This document shows, piece after piece, positions 1-8,106 of a stretch of DNA of 36,430 nucleotides. Under the pieces are notes generated by a model, which was given only the letters and a program-made list of their open reading frames with translations, did no database searches and was not told the DNA's origin. This DNA is from Pseudomonadota bacterium (GTDB lineage: Bacteria; Pseudomonadota; Alphaproteobacteria; Caulobacterales; Caulobacteraceae), in the NCBI GenBank assembly GCA_023428785.1, contig JAEYWU010000002.1:1-36430 (forward strand), given 5' to 3'. The translations under genes and the position numbers were made by a program. Each line of letters starts with the position of its first letter. Position 1 is the stretch's first letter.

Positions 1-799
1 CGAGCCAGTAGCCGCCGGTGAAGGCGGCGACGGCGTCGAAGGGCTGAACGAGGCGGCCGGCTGAGAGGTCGGCGGCGAAGAAGATGGGGGAGCCGAGCGC
101 CACGGCTTCGCCGCCCAAGGCAGAGGCGATCTCGAGCACCTGGGTGTCGGCCTGGAGGCGCGACGCGGTCCGCGGCGGGTTGGCGACGCCGGCCTCGGCG
201 AACCACATCCGCCATTCCTCGTCGGAGCCGACGCGGGGCGCGTTGATGAGGTCCTCAGGGGTCTTCAGCCGCTCGGCCAGCGCCGGGGTGCAGAGCGGCG
301 TCATCAGGGCCGGCATCAGATGGACGGCCTCAAGCCCCGGCCAGTCTCCCGAGCCGGCGCGGATGGCGATGTCGGCGCCCTCGTGGCGCAGGTCGACAAT
401 GCGGGTCGAGGCGTCGAGGCGGACAGCCAGTTTGGGGTGGGCCAGCTGGAAGGCGCCCAGGCGCGGGGCGAGCCATTGTGAAGCGAGGGTCTGGAGGGTG
501 GTGATCGACAGCACCGCTTCCTCGCCCTCGGTGATCTCTTCCACCGCGCTCCTGAGGGTGGCCATGGCCTCGCCGGCCGCACGAGCCAGCCGTTCGCCGG
601 CGGCGGTCAGATGCATTTCTCGGCCGACGCGCTGGAACAGGGTCTGTTCCAGCCGGGTCTCCAGCGCGCGGATCTGCCAGGACACGGCCGCCTGGGTCAT
701 GCCCAGCTCCTCGGCCGCACGGGTGTAGCCGCCCAGACGGGCGGCGGCCTCGAACACCCGGATCGAACCGAGCGGCGCGCGCAGGAGTGGATCGGACAT
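1..799 (-). CDS. LysR-family transcriptional regulator (GcvA-like), C-terminus cut by window edge
   Basis: This is a DNA-binding regulator of the LysR family, with 266 residues visible and the end lying beyond the left edge. The N-terminus (residues 8-67) reads as a LysR winged helix-turn-helix: SIRVFEAAARLGGYTRAAEE is followed by a recognition helix around TQAAVSWQIRALE and then LFQR. Residues 95-266 fit the periplasmic-binding-protein-like effector domain, including the WLAPRLGAF and DIAIRAGSGDW blocks typical of GcvA-type members. The start is set by AAGG about 7 nt upstream of the ATG. It is transcribed away from a small ORF starting near 896, the usual arrangement for a LysR regulator acting on its neighbour and on itself. 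Its effector cannot be told from the sequence. Confidence 0.93.
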   Translation of the reverse strand, partial: MSDPLLRAPLGSIRVFEAAARLGGYTRAAEELGMTQAAVSWQIRALETRLEQTLFQRVGREMHLTAAGERLARAAGEAMATLRSAVEEITEGEEAVLSITTLQTLASQWLAPRLGAFQLAHPKLAVRLDASTRIVDLRHEGADIAIRAGSGDWPGLEAVHLMPALMTPLCTPALAERLKTPEDLINAPRVGSDEEWRMWFAEAGVANPPRTASRLQADTQVLEIASALGGEAVALGSPIFFAADLSAGRLVQPFDAVAAFTGGYWL

Positions 800-866
800 A
801 AGGACACCTTATGAATAGCGGCGACGATCTCATTGGAAACCACCGCATCTGTCCAGCATCTTCTCT

Positions 867-880
867 CTGTTGGAAAACAG
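867..880. promoter_or_regulatory. Inverted repeat in the LysR/small-ORF divergent region, candidate operator
   Basis: CTGTTGGAAAACAG is an inverted repeat with 5-bp arms and a 4-nt centre, lying 15 bp before the small ORF and about 70 bp before the LysR start. The core TTGGAAA recurs in direct orientation at 833-839, 37 bp upstream. LysR proteins usually bind two partly symmetric sites in such divergent regions, so an operator role is plausible. It is inferred from position only. Confidence 0.35.
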
Positions 881-895
881 ACCGCGAGGAGAGCC

Positions 896-1048
896 ATGAT
901 GGAAGAGATGTATCGCACCCATAAGGACGTTCCGTTCGGCTGGGTGGAAATGCTGCGCGCCGTGCTGGCGGCGCGGGCCGAGCGGCGCGCTGCGAAGAAG
1001 AAGGACGGTGTGTCCCGCCGGGCGCTGGAACGAGTCGCGCTCGGCTGA
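896..1048 (+). CDS. Small basic protein of unknown function, divergent from LysR gene
   Basis: This is a short ORF of about 50 residues starting MMEEMYRTHKDVPFGWVEML. An AGGAG box sits about 5 nt before the first of two adjacent ATGs, which favours this start over an in-frame one at 833 that has no ribosome binding site. The second half is rich in Arg, Lys and Ala (AARAERRAAKKK) and predicted helical; there is no signal peptide or membrane segment. Tiny Arg-rich proteins of the DUF1127 type are often paired with GcvA-like LysR genes in alphaproteobacteria. This one resembles them in size, charge and context, but I do not see a convincing DUF1127 signature. Function is unknown; it could be a small RNA- or protein-binding factor. 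Confidence 0.6.
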   Translation: MMEEMYRTHKDVPFGWVEMLRAVLAARAERRAAKKKDGVSRRALERVALG

Positions 1049-1110
1049 CGTTACGACGGCCCAAATCCCGCCCGGCTTGACCGCTAGGCGGGGGAGGGGA
1101 CACTTCCTTT

Positions 1111-2133
1111 ATGGGCTTTCTGATGGATCTGACGCGGCGGACGATGGCGCTGGCGGGCGGGGCGTTCGCGGCGCTGGGTCTGGGGTCTCGGGCCCATGCC
1201 CAGGCGATGGCCGGGCCATTTGCGGATGCGCTGGCCTATTCCGACGAGCGGGGCGGGGTGTCGGTGCTGGTCCAGCGGGGCGCCTCGGTCCTGATGGAGG
1301 CCTATTCGAACGGCGGCGGGGTAAGCACGGACTGGCCGATCCATTCGGGCACCAAGAGCTTTTCCGGCGTCCTGGCCTGCCAGCTGGCGGGCGAGGGCTG
1401 GCTGGATCTGGATGCGCCGGTCTCGGACATCATCGCCGAATGGCGGCTTGACCCTGCCAAGCGGACGATCACCACGCGCCAGTTGTTGAGCCTGACCTCC
1501 GGTCTGGTGGCGGGCGGTTTTGGAGCGCCGCCGACCTATGAGGAGGCGGTGGCCGCGCCGCTTGCGACGGCGCCGGGCGCGCATTTCGAGTACAATCCAG
1601 GCCCGTTCCAGGTGTGGGGCGAAATGGTGCGGCGGATGCTGGCCACGCGCGGCTACAACCCCGATGTCCAGGCCTTCATGCGGTCATGGGTGATGGACCC
1701 GGCCGCCGTGTCGGTGGCCGACTGGCGCATCCATGGCGGCCAGCCGACCCTGCCGACGGGGCTGAGACTGACGGCGCGCGAATGGGCCAAATGGGGCCGC
1801 TGGGTGCTGGACGGCGCGGGCGGGGTGGATCTGTCGCCCTGCTGGACCGGAACGGCGGCCAATCCGGGCTATGGTCTGTGCTGGTGGCTGTTGCGGCCCG
1901 GCCTGATCGCGCCGGATGCGCGCATCGGCATGGGCGAGGACGGCGCCGCCATGGCCGACCGCGGCGAGGACATCCGCCTGTCGGCGGGCGCCGGCGAACA
2001 GAAGCTCTATTTGCTGCCCGAGCGGGACCTGCTGGTCGTGCGCCAGTCGCGCGGCTTCGGCTCGGCGCTGGCGGGCTTCACCCCCGGATGGTCGGACACC
2101 GAGTTCATGCGTCGGGTGCTGAGGGGGCTGTAG
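1111..2133 (+). CDS. Exported serine hydrolase, beta-lactamase / penicillin-binding-protein-like fold
   Basis: This 340-residue protein is probably exported by the Tat path: TRRTMALAGG starts a twin-arginine signal and SRAHAQA looks like a signal-peptidase I site near residue 31. The mature part carries the class C beta-lactamase/esterase pattern: a nucleophile S-x-x-K in HSGTKSF (about residue 79-82) and a Y-x-N equivalent at FEYNPG (about residue 149). The C-terminal strand region is SAGAGEQKLYLLPERD. Such proteins are periplasmic esterases, D-amino-acid peptidases or amidases; the substrate cannot be assigned. The start at 1111 follows a GGGGAGGGG tract about 12 nt upstream; an in-frame ATG at 1123 would keep the whole Tat motif and is a fair alternative. 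Confidence 0.9.
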   Translation: MGFLMDLTRRTMALAGGAFAALGLGSRAHAQAMAGPFADALAYSDERGGVSVLVQRGASVLMEAYSNGGGVSTDWPIHSGTKSFSGVLACQLAGEGWLDLDAPVSDIIAEWRLDPAKRTITTRQLLSLTSGLVAGGFGAPPTYEEAVAAPLATAPGAHFEYNPGPFQVWGEMVRRMLATRGYNPDVQAFMRSWVMDPAAVSVADWRIHGGQPTLPTGLRLTAREWAKWGRWVLDGAGGVDLSPCWTGTAANPGYGLCWWLLRPGLIAPDARIGMGEDGAAMADRGEDIRLSAGAGEQKLYLLPERDLLVVRQSRGFGSALAGFTPGWSDTEFMRRVLRGL

Positions 2134-2155
2134 AGCCTTACCAAGCTTTCACTCG

Positions 2156-2171
2156 CGCCGCCGGGGCGGCG
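2156..2171. terminator. GC-rich stem-loop after serine hydrolase gene
   Basis: CGCCGC and GCGGCG pair around a 4-nt loop about 23 nt after the stop codon. There is no T-run, so it is at best a weak intrinsic terminator or an mRNA-stabilising hairpin. In DNA of this GC content such stems also arise by chance. Confidence 0.2.
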
Positions 2172-2208
2172 GGACTAGGCTCCCGGCCGCAGAATGAGGG
2201 AGCCTGCC

Positions 2209-4047
2209 ATGATCGACCGTCGCCGCCTGATGATGACCGCCGCCGCCACGGCCGCCGTGGGCGGGTTCGCCACGCGAGCTTTCGCCCAGGACGTCGCCGT
2301 CTCGGAAGGGTCGGACCCGGCGATCGCCGCCCAGGCCAACGCCATCTATGACGAGGCCTTCCAGCTGGCCCTGTCGACGAGCCCGGAGGGCCTGACCGCC
2401 CTGGGCCTGGACCGCTCGCCCGAGTTCGCCTGGGCGCGCAACCAGCTCGACGACCGCACGGTGGCCGGGTTCAATCGCAATGCCGACCTTCAGCTTGAGA
2501 TGCTGAACCGGCTGAAGGCGCTGGATCATTCGCGCCTCGCAGGCATGGACAAGGTCAACTACGACACGGTGGTCTTCGTGGCGGAGACCTCGGAGGAGGG
2601 CCGCCGGTTCGACTACGGCTCGCGCGGCTTCCCGCAGGCCTATGTGGTCAACCAGCTGTCGTCGGCCTACACCAGCGTGCCGGACTTCCTGGACAACAAC
2701 CACGTCGTCGAGACCGCCGAGGACATGACCAGCTTCCTGGCGCGGGTCGAGGCCTATGGCACGGCGCTGGACCAGGAGACCGAGCGGGCGATCGACGATG
2801 CGGGCCGTGGCGCCGCTCCGACCGACTTCATGATCGACAAGGCCCTGCTCCAGTTGCGCGGCGCGCGCGAGGTCCCGGCCGCCGAGGCGGTGCTGGCCCT
2901 GGCCGCCAGCCGTAAGGCGACCGAGGCGGGTCTGCCCGACGCCGGGCCGGAAGCCGCCCGCATCATCGAGAGCGTGGTCTATCCGGCGCTGGACCGCCAG
3001 ATCGCGGCGCTGGAGGCCATGCGCCCGACCGCCACCCATGACGCCGGCGTGTGGCGCCTGCCCGACGGCGAAGCCTATTACGACTGGGGCATCAAGACCT
3101 TCACCACCACCACCATGACCGGCGAGGAGATCCATCAGCTGGGTCTGGAGCAGGTGGCCGAGATCGAGGGGCGGATGGACGCCCTGATGCGCGAGAACGG
3201 CCTGACCCAGGGCACGACCGGCGAGCGGCTGACGGCCATGGGCCGCGATCCGCGCTTTCTCTATCCGAATACGGACGAGGGCAAGGAGCAGCTGCTGGCG
3301 GACCTGAACCGCCAGATCGAGGTCGTGACGCCGCGGCTGACCCCGCTGTTCGGCCAGCATCCGCGCGCGGCGGTCGAGGTGCGGCGCGTGCCGCCGTCGA
3401 TCGAGGCCGGGGCGCCGGGCGGCTACTACAACTCGCCGACGCTCGATGGCTCGCGTCCAGGCGCCTACTACATCAACCTGAGGGACACGGGCGAGAACCC
3501 CAGCTGGACCCTGCCGACCCTGACCTATCACGAGGCCAATCCGGGCCATCACTGGCAGATCGCCCTGGCGCTGGAAGCGCAGGGAATTCCGATGCTGCGC
3601 AAGGTGATCGGCTTCTCGGCCTATTCGGAAGGCTGGGCCCTCTATGCCGAGCAGCTGGCCGACGAGATCGGCATGTATTCCGACGACCCGTGGGGCAAGA
3701 TCGGCTATCTGCAGTCGTTCCTGTTCCGGGCCGTGCGCCTGGTGGTCGATAGCGGCATGCACAAGCTGCGCTGGAGCCGCGAACAGGGCATCCAGTACAT
3801 GACCGAGCATCTGGGCGAGCCGGCGAGCGCCTGGGAAACCGAGATCGAGCGCTACTGCGTGTGGCCGGGCCAGGCCTGTTCCTACAAGGTCGGCCAGACG
3901 GTCTGGGACAGCCTGCGCACCGAGGCGCGCAGCACCATGGGCGACCGCTTCAGCCTTTCGGGCTTCCATGACGCCGGGCTGCTGTCGGGCGCCATGCCGC
4001 TGGCGGTGCTGGAGCGGCGCATCCGCGACTGGTCTGCCTCGGCCTAG
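2209..4047 (+). CDS. Exported DUF885 family protein, putative metallopeptidase (first copy)
   Basis: This 612-residue DUF885 protein starts with a Tat-type signal (MIDRRRLMMTAAATAAVGG, cleavage after AFA near residue 27). The start at 2209 is chosen because GAGGGA lies 7 nt upstream; an ATG at 2194 would overlap that site. The family core is YHEANPGHHWQ near residue 440, an expanded HE-x3-GH motif of the kind that can bind zinc, followed by SEGWALYAEQL with a further conserved Glu. Downstream are the family blocks WSREQGIQYM and RYCVWPGQACSYKVG. DUF885 proteins are thought to be secreted peptidases or carboxypeptidases, but I infer the chemistry from motifs alone. The stop overlaps the stop of the opposing GNAT-nitrilase gene at CTAG 4044-4047. 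It is closely related to the gene at 5704. Confidence 0.95.
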   Translation: MIDRRRLMMTAAATAAVGGFATRAFAQDVAVSEGSDPAIAAQANAIYDEAFQLALSTSPEGLTALGLDRSPEFAWARNQLDDRTVAGFNRNADLQLEMLNRLKALDHSRLAGMDKVNYDTVVFVAETSEEGRRFDYGSRGFPQAYVVNQLSSAYTSVPDFLDNNHVVETAEDMTSFLARVEAYGTALDQETERAIDDAGRGAAPTDFMIDKALLQLRGAREVPAAEAVLALAASRKATEAGLPDAGPEAARIIESVVYPALDRQIAALEAMRPTATHDAGVWRLPDGEAYYDWGIKTFTTTTMTGEEIHQLGLEQVAEIEGRMDALMRENGLTQGTTGERLTAMGRDPRFLYPNTDEGKEQLLADLNRQIEVVTPRLTPLFGQHPRAAVEVRRVPPSIEAGAPGGYYNSPTLDGSRPGAYYINLRDTGENPSWTLPTLTYHEANPGHHWQIALALEAQGIPMLRKVIGFSAYSEGWALYAEQLADEIGMYSDDPWGKIGYLQSFLFRAVRLVVDSGMHKLRWSREQGIQYMTEHLGEPASAWETEIERYCVWPGQACSYKVGQTVWDSLRTEARSTMGDRFSLSGFHDAGLLSGAMPLAVLERRIRDWSASA

Positions 4048-5594
4048 GCGTCGCTCCAGACGGTCTTGTAGAGGTCGAAGCGGCGGTCGCGCAGATTGCG
4101 CACCGTGCCCTGTGACTTGGCCCAGGCGAGGTCCGACAGATCCAGGTCGGCGACTGTGACGGTCTCGACATTCTCCGACGCCTCGGCGGCCACGCCGTCG
4201 CGGGCGAAGGGGAAGTCGCAGGGCGTCAGGATGCAGGACTGGGCGTACTGAACGTCCATGTTCTCGACGTTGGGCAGGTTGCCGACATTGCCCGACAGGG
4301 CGACGTAGCACTGGTTCTCGATGGCGCGCGCCTGCGAGCAGTAGCGCACACGCAGATAGCCCTGACGGTTGTCGGTGCAGAAGGGCACGAACAACATCCG
4401 CGCGCCCTCGTCGACCAGACGGCGGGCCAGCTCCGGGAACTCTGAATCGTAGCAGATCAGGACCCCGATCGGGCCGCAGTCGGTGTCGATCGCATGGACC
4501 CGGTCGCCGCCCTTGATGTTCCACCAGTGGCGCTCGTTGGGGGTGGGGTGGATCTTTTCCTGGGCGTGGACCGAGCCGTCACGCAGGAAGACATAGGCGA
4601 CGTTCTGGATCTCGCCATCGTCGGTCTGGGTCGGGTGCGATCCGCCGATGATGTTGATGTTGTAGCTGACCGCCATGTTTCGCAGCGCCTCGACGAAGCG
4701 CGGCGTGTAGCGGGTGAGGGCCTCGATCGATTCCGCCGGGGTTAGCTTCTTGGGCTCCAGCGAGAGCAACTGGAGCGTGAAGAGCTCGGGGAAGACCACG
4801 AAATCGGAGCGGTAGTCCGAGGTGATGTCGACGAAATATTCGACGTTGGCGATGAACTCCTCGAAGCTGGTCACCTTGCGAGCCTGGAGCTGGACCGTGG
4901 CCACGCGGACGTTTTCCTTCACGGCGAAGGCAGGCCCCTTCCGGGTGTCCTGCTCGACGTAATAGGGATTGCGCCACACCATGTGGGCGGCGTTCCCCTG
5001 GGACTCCTTGTCAGAGTTCAGATAGCCCTTGAGTACGCCGACCGGTTCGAAGCCGGACCGCAGATGGAAGCCGATGACCGGGTCGCTCATCTTGCGGGCT
5101 GTCACCGCGTCCAAATAGGCCTCCGGTTCGGGGAAGGGGTTCTTCTTCTTGGACAGGCCGGGCATGCGGCCGCCGAAGACGATGCCCTTCAGGTTCTGGG
5201 CCTCGCACAGGTCGCGGCGGGCGTCGTAGAGGCGCTGGCCGATGCGCAGGCGGCGGCGGTCCGGATCGACGCAGACCTCCATACCGTAGAACCAGTCGCC
5301 CGCCGGGTCGTGACGCGCGGCATAGCCCCCGCCCGTGATGTCCCACCAGGTGTGCGGGCCCATGGCGGTCTTTTCGTCGATGCGAAAGCCGGCGGCGTAA
5401 CCGACGATCTCGTCCTCGTATTCCACGACGAACTGGCCGTCATGGAAGTTGGTGATCTGCCCTCGCAGCATGCCGGCCGAATAGGCGGGCATGGACTTGT
5501 AGACCTTGGACACGAGCGCCGAGATCGCTTCGACGTCGGCGAGGCGGGCGTTGCGGATTGTGAGGACGGCTGGCTTGCTGGCTTTCTTGGTCAT
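4044..5594 (-). CDS. GNAT acetyltransferase-nitrilase superfamily fusion protein
   Basis: This 516-residue fusion has no signal peptide, so it is probably cytoplasmic. Residues 10-200 form a GNAT domain (LTIRNARLADVEAISALV, then CVDPDRRRLRIGQRLYDAR at the acetyl-CoA loop). Residues 225-512 form a carbon-nitrogen hydrolase domain with the Glu-Lys-Cys triad visible: E270 in VVFPELF, K347 in EKIHPTPNE and C381 in LICYDSEFPE. Nitrilase-superfamily enzymes cleave amides or nitriles; the attached GNAT domain suggests acylation and deamidation of related amine substrates, but neither substrate is known. The ATG at 5594 is preferred because GGGAGGG lies directly upstream; a TTG at 5612 has no ribosome binding site. 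It lies convergent to the first DUF885 gene and divergent from the second. Confidence 0.93.
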   Translation of the reverse strand: MTKKASKPAVLTIRNARLADVEAISALVSKVYKSMPAYSAGMLRGQITNFHDGQFVVEYEDEIVGYAAGFRIDEKTAMGPHTWWDITGGGYAARHDPAGDWFYGMEVCVDPDRRRLRIGQRLYDARRDLCEAQNLKGIVFGGRMPGLSKKKNPFPEPEAYLDAVTARKMSDPVIGFHLRSGFEPVGVLKGYLNSDKESQGNAAHMVWRNPYYVEQDTRKGPAFAVKENVRVATVQLQARKVTSFEEFIANVEYFVDITSDYRSDFVVFPELFTLQLLSLEPKKLTPAESIEALTRYTPRFVEALRNMAVSYNINIIGGSHPTQTDDGEIQNVAYVFLRDGSVHAQEKIHPTPNERHWWNIKGGDRVHAIDTDCGPIGVLICYDSEFPELARRLVDEGARMLFVPFCTDNRQGYLRVRYCSQARAIENQCYVALSGNVGNLPNVENMDVQYAQSCILTPCDFPFARDGVAAEASENVETVTVADLDLSDLAWAKSQGTVRNLRDRRFDLYKTVWSDA

Positions 5595-5648
5595 GCCCTC
5601 CCTAACGCTCAAGCTTGGATGAGGATCACCATTAAGGCCAAGTTCGTC

Positions 5649-5677
5649 TTGCGGCGGGCGCTGGCCGGGGTTCTATT
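5649..5677 (+). promoter_or_regulatory. Possible promoter for second DUF885 gene
   Basis: TTGCGG and TCTATT are separated by 17 bp in the 109-bp divergent gap, which would put the transcript start near 5684, about 20 nt before the ATG at 5704. The match is only fair and rests on spacing and location. Confidence 0.25.
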
Positions 5678-5703
5678 CGCCGCCTGATCAAGGGAGTACC
5701 GCC

Positions 5704-7530
5704 ATGCTGAATCGTCGCCACCTCCTGATGGGCGCGGCCGGCGCCGGGCTTCTGGCCGGGTGTCAGACCCTGCCGATGGGATCAGGCGGACGGTCGCCCG
5801 AGGCGATCGCGGCGCGGGCGCTCTATGACGAGATTTTCGCAGGCTTCCTCGAAGCGTCACCGATCGGGGCGACGGGGCTGGGGCTGGATACGGGCGAGCA
5901 CGCCCACCTCAAGTCCCGCCTGGACAGCCGGACCTATGCAGATCGCCTGAACGTGCTGAAGCCGCTCGCGGCGGCCCGCCCGGTTTTGGGCGGCATCGAC
6001 GCCGCCCAGCTGAGCGGGCGGGATAGGTCGGACTACGACACCGTGATCTGGATGAGCGACCGGGCGGGCGAGATCGCCTCGTTCCCCTTTGGCGGCGTCG
6101 ACAGCTACATGTACCCGTGCCCCTATGTGATCAGCCAGCTGACGGGGCTGTATCAGGCGGTTCCCGACTTCCTGGATAGCCAGCACACCGTCCAGAGCAA
6201 CGAGGACGCCGAGGCCTATCTTTCACGGCTCGAGAGCTTCGCCGAGGGGCTGGGCCACGAGACCGACCGGGCGCGGATCGACGCCTCGGATCACCGGATC
6301 CTTCCGCCCGACTTCATCGTCGACAAGGCTCTGGCGCAGCTGCGGTCGCTGCGCGGAAATCTGGATGCGATGCTGGTCCAGCCGCTGGTCCGCAAGACAG
6401 GTGAGGCGGGCCTCGCCGGCGACTGGAACGGCCGTGCGACGGGGATCGCCAACGGCGCCATCGCCCAGGCCCTGGATGGCCAGATCGACTTCCTGACGCG
6501 TCACCGGGGCCAGGCTGTGCATGACGCTGGCATCGGCGCGCGGCGGGACGGCGAGCGCTATTACGACCTGTGCCTGCGTTTCCAGACCTCGACGAGCCTC
6601 AGCCCGCAGGAGGCCCATCAGGTCGGGCTGGATCAGGTGGGCCAGATCCAGGCCCTGGCCGACCCGCTACTGCGCGAGCGCGGCTATACGCAAGGGTCGG
6701 TCGGCGCACGCCTGACGGCCATGGGGCAGGAGGCGCGCTACCTCTATCCGAACACCGACCAGGGCCGGGCCCAGCTGCTGGCGGACCTGAACGTCCAGTT
6801 GGAAGAGATCACGGCGCGGATGCCGGAGGTCTTTGAGCGGATGCCGCGGGCGCGGGTGGAGATCCGTCGGGTGCCGCCGGCGATCGAGCTGGGGGCGCCG
6901 CGCGGCTATGCGCAGTCAGGCTCGCTGGATGGGTCGCGTCCGGGCGCCTACTACATCAACCTGGTGGACACGGCGATCTGGCCCAAGTGGGCCCTGCCGA
7001 CCCTGACCTATCACGAGAGCCTGCCGGGTCATCATCTGCAGGGCTCGCTGGCGCTGGAAGCGACAGACACGCCGCTCCTGCACAAGTCGCTGGGCTTCAA
7101 CGCCTATGGCGAGGGCTGGGGTCTCTATGCCGAGCAGCTGGCGTCGGAGCTGGGCGTCTATGACAGCTTCCCTGAAGGGATGCTGGGCTTCCACCAGTCG
7201 TTCCTTTACCGGGCCGCGCGCATCGTGATCGACACGGGCATCCATGCGCTGAGATGGAGCCGCGAGCAGGCGATCGCCTACATGATCGAGACCGTGGGGC
7301 TCGCGCCCGGCGCTGCCGAGAGCGAATGCGAACGTTACTGCGTCTGGCCGGGCCAGGCCTGCGGCTACAAGATCGGCCACACCGAGATCGACCGGATGCG
7401 GACCGAGGCCCGCACCCGCATGGGCGACCGGTTCGACATCAAAGGGTTTCATGCCGCCGTGCTGGACGGCGGCGCGATGCCCCTGGATGTGCTCCAGCGT
7501 GTCGTGGATGAGTGGGTCGCCTCGGCCTAG
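5704..7530 (+). CDS. DUF885 family lipoprotein, putative metallopeptidase (second copy)
   Basis: This 608-residue protein is related along its whole length to the DUF885 gene at 2209, including shared blocks such as LYPNTDQG/LYPNTDEG, GSRPGAYYINL, WSREQ and YCVWPGQAC. Unlike that copy, it carries a lipobox (AGLLAGC, Cys about residue 20) behind an NRRHLLMG motif, so it is probably a Tat-exported lipoprotein. The putative metal site is YHESLPGHHLQ, followed by GEGWGLYAEQL. AGGGAG about 8 nt upstream supports the ATG. Its last codons, as in the first copy, spell Ala-Ser-Ala then TAG, and the final CTAG (7527-7530) is again shared with the stop of a convergent gene. The pair looks like a tandem duplication that diverged in membrane anchoring. 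Confidence 0.95.
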   Translation: MLNRRHLLMGAAGAGLLAGCQTLPMGSGGRSPEAIAARALYDEIFAGFLEASPIGATGLGLDTGEHAHLKSRLDSRTYADRLNVLKPLAAARPVLGGIDAAQLSGRDRSDYDTVIWMSDRAGEIASFPFGGVDSYMYPCPYVISQLTGLYQAVPDFLDSQHTVQSNEDAEAYLSRLESFAEGLGHETDRARIDASDHRILPPDFIVDKALAQLRSLRGNLDAMLVQPLVRKTGEAGLAGDWNGRATGIANGAIAQALDGQIDFLTRHRGQAVHDAGIGARRDGERYYDLCLRFQTSTSLSPQEAHQVGLDQVGQIQALADPLLRERGYTQGSVGARLTAMGQEARYLYPNTDQGRAQLLADLNVQLEEITARMPEVFERMPRARVEIRRVPPAIELGAPRGYAQSGSLDGSRPGAYYINLVDTAIWPKWALPTLTYHESLPGHHLQGSLALEATDTPLLHKSLGFNAYGEGWGLYAEQLASELGVYDSFPEGMLGFHQSFLYRAARIVIDTGIHALRWSREQAIAYMIETVGLAPGAAESECERYCVWPGQACGYKIGHTEIDRMRTEARTRMGDRFDIKGFHAAVLDGGAMPLDVLQRVVDEWVASA

Positions 7531-8099
7531 TCGGCCGAAGCTTCGCCCTCGGCGACCAGCACGGCGTCGACCGGCTGGATCACCCCGTTGGACGCGAGGA
7601 ACTCCTCGCCCGTCATGCGAGCTGAAGAGCCGTCCTCGGCTGTGACGACGATAGCCTCGCCGTCGCGGGTGAAGGTGAGGACGCCATCCGACATGGTGCG
7701 CATCTCCGCGCCGGCTGACCCGGCCCGCTCGATGGCGGCCTCGAGGTCGGCGCGGGTCACGGCGCCCGGCAGGAGGTGGGACCGGATGAGCTCGGCGCCC
7801 TGGGCCCGCATCTCTGCATCGGCGTAGGAGACCTGATCCTGTCCGGCAGCCGTGAAGGCCTCGTTGACCGGTGCGATCACCGTATAGGGGCCCACCCCTT
7901 CCAGCACCGAGACGAGGCCGGCGTTGTCGATGACTTCGTCCAGCGAGTCGAACCGGTTGTCGCCGTCCAGGGCGGAAGCCAGCGTCTCGTCCGCCGGTTC
8001 GGCCGAGCCGGCCACGGCGTCCTCGTCACGAGCGCCGCAGGCGGCCAGGCTGAGGGCGACAGCCGATACCGCCGCGAAGCGTGAAAATCTCTGCATCAT
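7527..8099 (-). CDS. Fasciclin-domain lipoprotein
   Basis: This 190-residue protein starts with a lipoprotein signal (VALSLAAC, lipid-modified Cys near residue 21), followed by a short acidic linker and one fasciclin (FAS1) domain over residues 40-185. FAS1 hallmarks are visible: FDSLDEVIDNAGLVSVLEG, YTVIAPVNEAF and, near the end, SNGVIQPVDAVL. FAS1 domains mediate adhesion or surface protein contacts; in bacteria they are common on the cell envelope. AAGGAGG lies 2 nt before the first ATG but 5 nt before the second (8096), so translation may begin at the second. Only 7 nt separate it from the upstream repeat-protein gene, so the two are probably one operon. Confidence 0.93.
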   Translation of the reverse strand: MMQRFSRFAAVSAVALSLAACGARDEDAVAGSAEPADETLASALDGDNRFDSLDEVIDNAGLVSVLEGVGPYTVIAPVNEAFTAAGQDQVSYADAEMRAQGAELIRSHLLPGAVTRADLEAAIERAGSAGAEMRTMSDGVLTFTRDGEAIVVTAEDGSSARMTGEEFLASNGVIQPVDAVLVAEGEASAD

Positions 8100-8106
8100 C
8101 GCCTCC

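Noticed and set aside
2149..4524. A 791-codon open frame on the minus strand opposite the first DUF885 gene
   Set aside because: It is antisense to a gene with family motifs, signal peptide and ribosome binding site; its own translation is Arg/His/Gly-rich without any recognisable domain, a common effect of high GC at third codon positions.
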